Shown here: piece after piece, positions 25,074 through 32,547 of the stretch | Position numbering within the stretch: position 1 is the first letter of the stretch | Layout: every line of letters starts with the position of its first letter | From: Bacteriovoracaceae bacterium UBA4573 | Lineage (GTDB): Bacteria > Bdellovibrionota > UBA1018 > UBA923 | Assembly (NCBI GenBank): GCA_002387735.1 | Contig: DGKJ01000122.1 | Span: 7,801 to 49,942, forward strand | Reading direction: 5' to 3' | DNA length: 42,142 nucleotides | Notes under the pieces: generated by a model | Seen by the model: the letters and a program-made list of their open reading frames with translations, nothing else | Told to the model about the DNA's origin: nothing | Database searches by the model: none | Translations under genes and position numbers: made by a program

Positions 25074-25376
25074 TCCAAGTCGCGGAATTTCCACAGTTTA
25101 GTTCTTGATTCTAGCGCGGTATGACGTGTGCCCACCGCGTGTCCAAAGTGTGCCCAACCGGTGTGACAATCGGTGATGATCTGAGACGGCCCTCACCGGG
25201 TAGCAAGGGTTCGTTAACATAGCTGCTTAAAACCCTAAATCAGGGGTTCGCATTCTGGAAATGTTTCCGGTTATACGTGTAAACAGTTTTTAGGGGTGCA
25301 GTATAGTTTCTAGGTGGTTACTGTGTTTGCGTTTTTTGCTCTTTTCGCCGTTCGAGGATGATCCCGGCGATTTTGA
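25074..25376. other. Non-coding stretch in island B
   Basis: About 300 bp without a supported gene. It contains short hairpins (AACCCT/AGGGGTT near 25231-25248; GGAAATGTTTCC at 25258-25269) and a TGTGCCCA motif repeated near 25130 and 25151. No clear function. Confidence 0.4.
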
Positions 25377-25569
25377 ATGGCGGAGAGGGTGGGATTCGCC
25401 TATCTGTCTTCGCGCTGTTCGCGCCTAAGCAGACAGGCCCGCCTCACTCGCTGCCCACTGGCGTGGGCACCCGCTCGCTCCGGCGCTTCTCATCCCACCC
25501 AAGGGTGAAAAATTACTTCGTAATTTTCATATTAGATACCACCATACCGCCTGCGGCGGATATGGCGGA
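25377..25569. repeat. Structured 193-bp repeat, copy 2, next to tRNA-Ser
   Basis: It begins with a perfect 21-nt copy (25378-25398) of the tRNA-Ser 3' end and abuts the tRNA itself. Nested inverted repeats are: outer stem GGGTGGGAT/ATCCCACCC (25387-25395, 25492-25500); arm 1 CTGTCT/AGACAG (25404-25409, 25431-25436) with inner CGCG/CGCG; arm 2 TGCCCAC/GTGGGCA (25452-25458, 25463-25469). This is followed by AAAATTAC/GTAATTTT (25509-25516, 25520-25527), which may terminate the tRNA transcript. Confidence 0.85.
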
Positions 25570-25652
25570 GAGGGTGGGATTCGAACCCACGATACGGTTT
25601 CCCGTATGCCGGTTTTCAAGACCGGTTCTTTCAACCACTCAGACACCTCTCC
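25563..25652 (-). tRNA. tRNA-Ser(UGA), integration target
   Basis: A 90-nt class II tRNA with encoded CCA. Acceptor GGAGAGG/CCTCTCC, anticodon stem CCGGT/ACCGG with loop CTTGAAA and anticodon UGA, long variable arm TACGG/CCGTA, T arm GTGGG/CCCAC with TTCGAAT. Its 3' end is the sequence repeated at the island boundaries. Confidence 0.97.
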
Positions 25653-25754
25653 GAAGACAGATCGAATTCCGTTTGGTTATCACGGGCCTTTCGTTTTTAA
25701 TAGACCCTTCGAACAGTTGCGGCTAGGTTCACCCCTAAATTAAGAGGGGCGCAT

Positions 25755-26123
25755 ATGATTTCTTACCAGATTTACAAACTCATGCATCTTACCGGAATTC
25801 TCATGATTTTTCTGGGACTTGGCGGCGTGGCCATGCATGCCATTAACGGTGGCCCCCGAGCCCATCGCTGGAAACGGGGCGTGGCGTTGACCCACGGTGT
25901 GGGTATGCTGCTTACGTTGGTAGGGGGCTTTGGTCTCTTAGCGCGCCTCGGAATGGCTGCGAACATGCCGGGCTGGGCCTATGCCAAAATTGTTATTTGG
26001 CTGGGATTAGGCGGCGCGTTGGCGCTATTTATTCGCAAACAATCCTGTGCAAAAAAAGCCTGGTTTGGGGTGCTTGTTCTCGGTTTGGCTGCAGCCTATC
26101 TAGCGAACTACAAACCGTTTTGA
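25755..26123 (+). CDS. Four-TM integral membrane protein, unknown function
   Basis: 122 residues with four hydrophobic helices (LTGILMIFLGLGGVAMHAI, GVGMLLTLVGGFGLLARL, AYAKIVIWLGLGGALALFI, AWFGVLVLGLAAAYLANY). Several His residues lie close to helix ends (MHLTG, MHAINGG, THGVG), reminiscent of small cytochrome-like or SirB-type membrane proteins, but no family is certain. AGAGGGG lies 6 nt before the ATG. It heads a run of four plus-strand genes with short spacers. Confidence 0.75.
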   Translation: MISYQIYKLMHLTGILMIFLGLGGVAMHAINGGPRAHRWKRGVALTHGVGMLLTLVGGFGLLARLGMAANMPGWAYAKIVIWLGLGGALALFIRKQSCAKKAWFGVLVLGLAAAYLANYKPF

Positions 26124-26136
26124 TTGGGGGGGATTC

Positions 26137-27216
26137 GTGACTTCAATAGTTTTACGTCTTAATCTGGTTGGCCTATTTATTTTATTGGCTTCTGCGGGAT
26201 CGGTGCAAGGTGCGGATGCCTCTCGTACCAACGTAATTCTCATCACGCTAGATGGTGTGATTGCTAAAGATTTTTATAATCCCAAACTCCTCAAAGAATT
26301 CTGGAAACGAAATTCAGAGAAAAGTCTTAAGTGGGGTGGGAGTAAAGACTCACTTGGAACCGCCGAAGTGTTGAACAAAGCCTACATCAGCATGCCCGGT
26401 TACTTTTCAATTTTCGCCGGAAAGGAAACCGACTGCCAGACCAACGATTGTGAGCGAATTCAAACCGAAACGTTTCCCGAAAAAATTGTTCGAGAACTAG
26501 GGCTGGCCAAAACCGATGCAGTGGCCGTAACGTCTTGGGAACGCCTGCCCCGAGCGATTGAAAGTCGGGAAGGCACAGTATTGGTGAACTCCGGATTCCA
26601 AAATGCTCCGAGCGAAACTTTGCTGGCGTGTTCCGAAATCAGTAGCGAACTCGACCTACTTGCAAGCGCACAGTCGCTCGATCGTCCAACTTGGGAACAA
26701 AATCGATTCGACAAATACACCTGGGCTTTCGCAAACTTGATGTTCGATTGCCACAAACCTAGGTTGCTTTACGTTTCGCTTAATGACACCGATGACTACG
26801 CGCACCTCGGGGAGCGCGAAAACTATGAGGCAGCCCTTAAAGGCTACGATCAGTGGTTGGTGGACTTCCAAAAACGCCTGGAAAAGTTGGAACTCTATAA
26901 AAACAACACGCTCGTTATACTTGCGAGTGATCATGGGCGTGGCGAAGGCGATCAGTGGCAACGCCATAACTCAAACCTCGAAACTGCGAAAAACACTTAC
27001 TTAACACTTATTGGGATCGGCACTGGAATTGATCTTGCGGCGCTCAAGAAAAAATATGCGGGCCCCGTAAACCACTCCCACATTCGACAAATAATCGAAG
27101 ATGTGATGCTGCCCGTACACGCATCAGAACCGGTGAAGGAAAAAACTGGAGAATCTTCCACGCTGGAAATAGTGGTCGAACAGAAGCCAGACGTGCCAAC
27201 TGAAAATGCCAACTGA
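26137..27216 (+). CDS. Exported alkaline-phosphatase-fold hydrolase
   Basis: 359 residues with a signal peptide (VGLFILLASAGSVQG). The alkaline phosphatase/sulfatase/phosphodiesterase fold is indicated by metal-site motifs in order: ITLDGV (Asp), SMPGYFSIFAG (nucleophile position Ser), NDTDDYAH (Asp, His), ASDHGRGEGDQWQRH (Asp-His, His). The Ser at the nucleophile position argues for a phosphatase, phosphodiesterase or phosphotransferase of unknown substrate. The start is GTG at 26137 after a GGGGGGG run, 13 nt after the membrane protein stop. Four cysteines (DCQTNDCE, LACSE, DCHKP) suggest periplasmic disulfides. Confidence 0.82.
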   Translation: MTSIVLRLNLVGLFILLASAGSVQGADASRTNVILITLDGVIAKDFYNPKLLKEFWKRNSEKSLKWGGSKDSLGTAEVLNKAYISMPGYFSIFAGKETDCQTNDCERIQTETFPEKIVRELGLAKTDAVAVTSWERLPRAIESREGTVLVNSGFQNAPSETLLACSEISSELDLLASAQSLDRPTWEQNRFDKYTWAFANLMFDCHKPRLLYVSLNDTDDYAHLGERENYEAALKGYDQWLVDFQKRLEKLELYKNNTLVILASDHGRGEGDQWQRHNSNLETAKNTYLTLIGIGTGIDLAALKKKYAGPVNHSHIRQIIEDVMLPVHASEPVKEKTGESSTLEIVVEQKPDVPTENAN

Positions 27217-27229
27217 CTCTAGGGGTAAG

Positions 27230-28930
27230 ATGAGGCGTCGTGACTTTTTAAAGACTCTGTCGGGAGTTTCAGCCACGCTCGTACTTTCTAGTTCGCCGCT
27301 TTTGGTTTCGGCCTGTGCGGGGCGAAGCGCCAAACGTAATACCCGTTCCACCTTCGATTTGTCTTCTGTTTCGCCGGTGGACCGTTCAGATCATAGTGAA
27401 AATCCGACCTATGTCGCAGGCGATGACCCAGCAGTACCTCATGAAGTGCTCTGGAATAAAAACGCATTTTTAGCATCTAAAACCATATCTGGAGATTCTG
27501 AAGTTGCGCCACTTGTGATCGTTGGCGGCGGCATGAGCGGATTGTTCACAACCTATCTCTTGCGTGATCTCAATCCGATTTTGCTCGAACAGGCAACGCG
27601 ATTTGGCGGTAATTCGAAAGCAGAGTCTTGGAATGGTCTCGATTATTCAGTGGGTGCCGCCTACTTCGTAAAACCCGAGCTCGGAACGCCTTGGCAGAAG
27701 CTTCTGACCGAACTTGAAGTCGACAAACTTTGGCGAGTCAAAACCGGCGAAGACCCAGTGGCGCTTGAATCGAACATTTATGAGCGCTTTTGGAGCGGCG
27801 AGACCGCTAGGTCTCAGGCCAATAAATTTCGGGCACTAGAACAGTACTTTCAAAATGTTTTTAACGACCAAAACGGCGAGGTGTACCCCGATATACCCTA
27901 CAACGATGCGCAAATGCGGGCGGTTGTCACCGGGCTCGATCAAGAATCTTTTCACTCCCTTGTTCGTCGAAAATGCGGCGGTCGCATACCCACCCACATC
28001 GAAACGGTGATTGAGCACTACTGCTGGTCTACCTTTGGAGCTTCTAGCGCTGAACTAAGCGCGGCAGCGGGGCTAAATAACTTCGCTGCAGAGTTTGGCG
28101 ACTTGGTTGTTACACCAGGAGGAAATGCGGGAGTGGCCGAACGTGTACTAGAACGCCTATCCCAATCAATCGAGCCGTCTCGGCTTCGGACTCAAAGCCT
28201 AGTTGTCGACGTTCAAGCTAGAGGTAATTACAACGAAGTAGTGTATCTCGACGCGGGTCGTGATCTAAAAAAAATCAAAGCCAAAGCGGTGGTACTTGCT
28301 TGCCCTAAGTTCGTAGCTAAACGTTTAGTGGACACATTCGAGTCAGATCGAATGAATGCAATTTCCAAAATGACTTACCGTGCATATCTAGTGGCGAATG
28401 TTTTTCTTAAAAAAGCGCCACAAAAAGTTTTTTACGATCTCTACATGCTTGGCAATGGAACCATAGACCTGCGCAACGTCATGACCACCAGTCTTCAAAA
28501 GAAAGCCACCGATGTGGTGTTGGGGAATTTTGCCTACGGTGGCGACGCGTCGAACCAAGCGGTTTTAACCTTGTACCGTGCGTTTCCGTTCGAAGGAGGG
28601 CGGGCCATGCTTTATAGTCCCCCGGCCATCGAAACTTACAAACGCGAATTTGAAGAACAGGCGGTGCAGCAAATATTGCCAATGTTGGGGTTAACGAGTT
28701 CCGATATTGCCGGCGTGCGGATTGCTCGTTGGGGCCACCCAATGCCGGTGGCTAAGGTGGGAACCTACGCAAAGGGTATTCCTGATCTTTTGCGAAAACC
28801 GCATCGAGAAAGTATCTTCTTTGCCGAACAAGATAATTTTTTGTTACCTTGCATTGAGACCTGCGCCGAAGAAGCGTTCTGGGTTGCTCCCAGAGTACGA
28901 CAGCTTTTAAAAAAAGGATCTAGCGCTTGA
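27230..28930 (+). CDS. Tat-exported FAD-dependent amine-oxidase-like lipoprotein
   Basis: 566 residues from the ATG at 27230 (AGGGG upstream); an ATG at 27206 would overlap the previous gene and displace the Tat motif. MRRRDFLKTLSG is a twin-arginine signal, and the hydrophobic stretch ends SACAG, a likely lipobox. The dinucleotide motif VIVGGGMSGLFTTYLLRDLNPILLEQATRFGGNS (about residues 95-128) is followed by an amine-oxidase/phytoene-desaturase-like fold. The C-terminal segment HPMPVAKVGTY...FAEQDNF closes the FAD site. Substrate unknown. Export with cofactor already bound explains the Tat route. Confidence 0.85.
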   Translation: MRRRDFLKTLSGVSATLVLSSSPLLVSACAGRSAKRNTRSTFDLSSVSPVDRSDHSENPTYVAGDDPAVPHEVLWNKNAFLASKTISGDSEVAPLVIVGGGMSGLFTTYLLRDLNPILLEQATRFGGNSKAESWNGLDYSVGAAYFVKPELGTPWQKLLTELEVDKLWRVKTGEDPVALESNIYERFWSGETARSQANKFRALEQYFQNVFNDQNGEVYPDIPYNDAQMRAVVTGLDQESFHSLVRRKCGGRIPTHIETVIEHYCWSTFGASSAELSAAAGLNNFAAEFGDLVVTPGGNAGVAERVLERLSQSIEPSRLRTQSLVVDVQARGNYNEVVYLDAGRDLKKIKAKAVVLACPKFVAKRLVDTFESDRMNAISKMTYRAYLVANVFLKKAPQKVFYDLYMLGNGTIDLRNVMTTSLQKKATDVVLGNFAYGGDASNQAVLTLYRAFPFEGGRAMLYSPPAIETYKREFEEQAVQQILPMLGLTSSDIAGVRIARWGHPMPVAKVGTYAKGIPDLLRKPHRESIFFAEQDNFLLPCIETCAEEAFWVAPRVRQLLKKGSSA

Positions 28931-29577
28931 GCACTGAAAGAATACCGTCTAAGGCACGAATTCGATTGGCACCTTCGTACTGGCTGCACGATTTTGTTGT
29001 TCCGTTCTCAGAAGATATCCAACCCGCGAGTTTGTTTTTGCGTAATCGCCACTATCTGGTCGTCGATATTGAAACTCAAAAAATTGCACAAGACGTTGGG
29101 GGTTGGGCCCACATAGATAAACTCGGCGTGTCGGTGGCGTGTGCGTTCGATTCCAAAACAGGAGAGTTTCTTTCTTACCGCGAAAATGAACTCGATCGGT
29201 TGCAAAAGCTGTGTCGTGAACGGTTGGTGGTAGGGTATAACATTATTGGTTTCGATTTAAAGGTACTGTCGGCTTACGGATTTGATTCCAAAAAATACGA
29301 CGTCTTCGACATGATGCTCGATATCGAGCAAGCCTCGGGCTGGCGGTACGTGAAGCTCGACTCGATCGCAAAATGCACCTTGGGCACCGCCAAAAGCGCC
29401 GATGGTCTGCAAGCTGTCGAGTGGTACAAACGCGGCGAGATTGAAAAAATTATAGAGTACTGCATAAAAGACGTCGAGATCACGCGAGATGTATTCGTTT
29501 ACGGAATGAAACATGGGCACATCAAACTGTCTAAGTCCGAAGATAAAATTGTGACAGTCCCGATTCAGTGGACTTAA
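28927..29577 (+). CDS. DEDD-type 3'-5' exonuclease-like protein (RNase H fold)
   Basis: 216 residues. Motif I is LVVDIETQK (catalytic Asp and Glu), motif II NIIGFDLKVLSAYGFD, motif III YCIKDVEITRDVFVYG, fitting the DEDDy arrangement of YprB-like and DnaQ-like exonucleases. There is no helicase domain, so it is a stand-alone nuclease-type protein, possibly associated with a helicase elsewhere. The TTG start at 28927 overlaps the previous TGA (TTGA) with AAGGAT upstream. Nuclease activity is inferred. Confidence 0.8.
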   Translation: MSTERIPSKARIRLAPSYWLHDFVVPFSEDIQPASLFLRNRHYLVVDIETQKIAQDVGGWAHIDKLGVSVACAFDSKTGEFLSYRENELDRLQKLCRERLVVGYNIIGFDLKVLSAYGFDSKKYDVFDMMLDIEQASGWRYVKLDSIAKCTLGTAKSADGLQAVEWYKRGEIEKIIEYCIKDVEITRDVFVYGMKHGHIKLSKSEDKIVTVPIQWT

Positions 29578-29581
29578 GCGA

Positions 29582-31207
29582 TCACCAGTCAAACACATAG
29601 CCGTCTTCAGTCATATTGTTGCCGAAATTTTGATCGATACCGACCTTGAAAGAGTAGGCGCCTACCTCGCTTGAGACGGGCCCTAGTTCGTTGGTGTATG
29701 CGATGCCGAATCGCGCTTCACCTAAAGAAATAATCTCGACCTCGTAGTCTTCTATGTCTTTCTTAAATTCGCGGGCAATAGCTTCTGATTTTTCTGAAAA
29801 CGGTTTCGCTCGCTCAGAACGTTTATTTACGGGAATGTTATCTGGAGTTCGACTGGCGGCTACAGTTCTTGAGCGTTTGTACGGTCGAACCACGATTCCG
29901 TACTTCTCGAGTTTTTTCGCTGCGGCATCGTCGTGCCCTTCGACTACCTTCCAGCGAGGAGTATGGCCCGATTCCTTAACATTTTCGCGAATTACTTTAA
30001 GGGCATCTCTACGAAAGTTCGAAAACTGAATCTCTTCAGCGATGGCTGTGGGTTCGAGTATTTCAATCGAAAATGTATCTTCATTTACTTGGTAAGGTTT
30101 TTTGATCACCAGAATGTCATCGGGATTTGATTTCGAAATTGCCACAATTGCGTTTCCACCGGCGGTTTTATAGCTACCCAAATGTTCTGCGATGATATCC
30201 AGTTGTGAAAGTTCAGCAAGAAAGAGTTGGTCTGCTCGTTTCGAAAGCTCCTTAACGAAAGCTTTGTCTGCCTTTGCCTTTGCTTCGATCGCGTTGTAGC
30301 CCTCAGCGAGGTATTCGTTTACTTTCTTTACATGGAAATCGCTGTCTTTAAGTTCTTTTTTGACCGCTTCCATTTTTTCAAAGAGTACACTCGGTCGAAC
30401 TGGCATTTCGTAGGTAACTTCCGCTACGTCAATTTTAACTCCGCCAATAGTATGTGAGAATCCGTCGACCGAACCGCCACTGCTGCCGACCCGACGTGAG
30501 TTTGCTTTAATATTTGGATTTTCGCTTGTCAGTGCCTCTGTTCGTTTTTGGATGTCAGTATCGCGTAGAAAAAGTTTTCCCCGATCTACGTACACGCGAG
30601 CAAGTTCAGAGTTCCAGGCAAATTCTGCTTTATCGTCTGCCAGGGCTTTTTCAGACCGGTCGACTTTGGGTGCATCGCCGTCGTTCGTTTTCGAACCCTT
30701 TCCGGCATTAGGATGACCTTTTCCAGTAGTTGCAGACTGATCGGCCCGTCTAGAATTACGTGTTCCGGCGGCATTCTCCGCGACTGATCCACTCTTCCTG
30801 GTGCCCGCCGTTGGATGCTCGCTTTTACGTTTTTTTGCAGCTGCCACGCGGTCATTTTTGGTTTTTTTACTAGAGCGAGCCGCTGGTGATAATACGGACG
30901 GTTCGTCTACAGAATCGACATCGAACCACTCTTCGATATCGTCTACCAAGACTGTTTCATCTCCAATTTTAACTTCGAGAATTTCTTGTTTTCCGACTTT
31001 GCGGGGAGCAAGTTGTACTTTTCCAGTGACCACGTCAGGACGCCCTTTGATTTTTACAAGAATGTCCTCGTTGTTGTATTCAAATAGCGTCATGGTGATC
31101 CACGTAATGTCGGAATCATCGCATTTCACCGCTCGCGCAGCCTCAGGGCTCGCGAGGGTTAAAATCAGAAAGACGGATAGTAAAAGTAGTATTCTGTTAA
31201 TGATCAT
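29582..31207 (-). CDS. Secreted protein with central low-complexity linker, unknown function
   Basis: 541 residues. Signal peptide ILLLLSVFLILTLASPEAARA. An N-terminal small beta module follows (ILVKIKGRPDVVTGKVQ ... VKIGDETVLVDDIEEWFDV), then a Lys/Ser/Thr/Gly-rich disordered linker (about 105-200), a helical middle (LFEKMEAVKKELKDSDFHVKK, AKAKADKAFVKELSKRADQLFLAELSQLD), and a C-terminal acidic region with SLGEARFGIAYTNELG. The start module resembles the two modules of the neighbouring gene at 31226-32473, 18 nt upstream on the same strand. Not recognised. Confidence 0.68.
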   Translation of the reverse strand: MIINRILLLLSVFLILTLASPEAARAVKCDDSDITWITMTLFEYNNEDILVKIKGRPDVVTGKVQLAPRKVGKQEILEVKIGDETVLVDDIEEWFDVDSVDEPSVLSPAARSSKKTKNDRVAAAKKRKSEHPTAGTRKSGSVAENAAGTRNSRRADQSATTGKGHPNAGKGSKTNDGDAPKVDRSEKALADDKAEFAWNSELARVYVDRGKLFLRDTDIQKRTEALTSENPNIKANSRRVGSSGGSVDGFSHTIGGVKIDVAEVTYEMPVRPSVLFEKMEAVKKELKDSDFHVKKVNEYLAEGYNAIEAKAKADKAFVKELSKRADQLFLAELSQLDIIAEHLGSYKTAGGNAIVAISKSNPDDILVIKKPYQVNEDTFSIEILEPTAIAEEIQFSNFRRDALKVIRENVKESGHTPRWKVVEGHDDAAAKKLEKYGIVVRPYKRSRTVAASRTPDNIPVNKRSERAKPFSEKSEAIAREFKKDIEDYEVEIISLGEARFGIAYTNELGPVSSEVGAYSFKVGIDQNFGNNMTEDGYVFDW

Positions 31208-31225
31208 TCATTTCTCGAATTCTAA

Positions 31226-32473
31226 TCATCGAATAAAACAGCCTTTCGCAGCCCGCTTAGCGGCAGCTCTCATAGCTTTGATAATTCCGGGTTTCCGATC
31301 TTTTGGAATGCCATCCATACGACGTTTGAGCGAAGTTAGTCGGTAAAAGGCTTCGTCGTGAATATATTCGAACTCTTCTGGCTTCATGTCCAAAAAATCG
31401 GCCATAGCCTTTCGCTGCGCCGAGGTCGTATGGTTGAAAACCGCAGTATTCGTTTCGATATTGCTGCTACGCTCAGTGATGCGCGTAATGTTTTTCGGGT
31501 TGATTCTTCGGTCTTCGACGATGTCCCGATAAAGTCCGTCGCCAATTTCCTCGGTTTCCTTGGATGCGATGCTTACCTTGTATTGTTCCTTACCAGACTC
31601 GACAACGCGGTCGATGTCTAACACCTTACCTTCTACGATAGAACCGTCGTTCAGTTCGATGCGCACAATGCGTTCCTTGGCTGTTCTGGTTTTTCCGTCC
31701 TCTAGCATTTCGCGTAATACTCGAAGTGCGTAGACGGGTTCGTCAGCGCTACTCAGTTCCACAGAACGTAGATCAGAGACTACGTAATCCTTGCCACCGA
31801 TGCTGTAGACCTTGCTCGAACGGGTAGCGCGAAGTTCTCCGATGACCACGCTGTTGTCGGTCAAAGTAGCTGCAACAATTTTTCCAGCTCGGGGAGCATT
31901 TGAATTCGGATTGGTGGGAGTCGCATTTCTACTCAAAATGTCGAGTAGTTGCTCTTCTGGCATTTTGGTTTTTTTCCACGGTACCCCTTTGTACACCGGT
32001 TGGAGGTTGGTAACCGGATGGTTGTAGTAGTAACCAGGATTTAAAATTTCAAAAGATTCTATTTCGTCTGCGAGTCGCGCCGAACTGTAGACGCGTCCTT
32101 CTGCATAGTGAGTGTTGCTGGGATCGCGGAATAGGAGTGCAATTTTCTTTTCACCGGGTCCGGAGTACTGCGCCATTTCTACGAAAATTGATTCGTCAGA
32201 GTCTTTAAGACGTATACGGACCCAAGGTCGCTGAAAACTGCCGTCCGGGTTCCCGGTCGCTTTGGCCGCAGCGTAAAGGTCGTTCATGGCCACGTTCCGC
32301 ACGTCGACCCGAGTGTAGGCTTTGTTTATTTGCGATGCGCGCTCGATGAGTTCATCAAGGCCGCAAGCACCAGACGCGGCAACAGCCTGCTCTGACCACA
32401 GTGCGATAATCATGACGATCGCCAAGCGTGCGATGCGCGTAAGATTCACTGGAAACGTCCCCCAGCCACTCAT
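31226..32473 (-). CDS. Secreted protein with repeated small beta modules, unknown function
   Basis: 415 residues. Signal peptide LTRIARLAIVMIIALWSEQAVA. Two related beta modules: AATLTDNSVVIGELRATRSSKVYSIGGKDYVVSDLRSVEL (about 200-240) and VRIELNDGSIVEGKVLDIDRVVESGKEQYKVSI (about 265-298), whose V.L.DGS.V.G.V pattern is Sm/KOW-like. The ATG at 32473 is used; an in-frame GTG at 32449, 9 nt after GGGGG, would give a shorter signal peptide (VNLTRIARLA) and may be the real start. Function unknown; four helices at the end are basic (RRMDGIPKDRKPGIIKAMRAAAKRAA). Confidence 0.68.
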   Translation of the reverse strand: MSGWGTFPVNLTRIARLAIVMIIALWSEQAVAASGACGLDELIERASQINKAYTRVDVRNVAMNDLYAAAKATGNPDGSFQRPWVRIRLKDSDESIFVEMAQYSGPGEKKIALLFRDPSNTHYAEGRVYSSARLADEIESFEILNPGYYYNHPVTNLQPVYKGVPWKKTKMPEEQLLDILSRNATPTNPNSNAPRAGKIVAATLTDNSVVIGELRATRSSKVYSIGGKDYVVSDLRSVELSSADEPVYALRVLREMLEDGKTRTAKERIVRIELNDGSIVEGKVLDIDRVVESGKEQYKVSIASKETEEIGDGLYRDIVEDRRINPKNITRITERSSNIETNTAVFNHTTSAQRKAMADFLDMKPEEFEYIHDEAFYRLTSLKRRMDGIPKDRKPGIIKAMRAAAKRAAKGCFIR

Positions 32474-32521
32474 TATAGCGCATATAATTGATTTTTTTAG
32501 TCAAATATGAATGGGTGAAAT

Positions 32522-32544
32522 TATCTATTTATATCAAATAGATA
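32522..32544 (-). terminator. AT-only inverted repeat after the GMC oxidoreductase gene
   Basis: A perfect 9-bp stem TATCTATTT/AAATAGATA with loop ATATC lies 4 nt past the oxidoreductase stop and 49 nt before the next gene. It could be a terminator or an operator; the stem has only one G-C pair per arm, so termination by itself is uncertain. Confidence 0.4.
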
Positions 32545-32547
32545 GAC

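Noticed and set aside
25120..25175. Recombinase tail remnant on the minus strand near the repeated TGTGCCCA motif
   Set aside because: No Tyr, HxxR or GW motif is present; resemblance is too weak.
18500..25569. Prophage
   Set aside because: Recombinase remnants are present but no structural, packaging or lysis genes are seen.
32472..32504. Promoter TTGACT...TATAAT on the minus strand before the 415-residue secreted protein
   Set aside because: The spacer is 21 nt and the -10 overlaps the ATG; too far from consensus to call.
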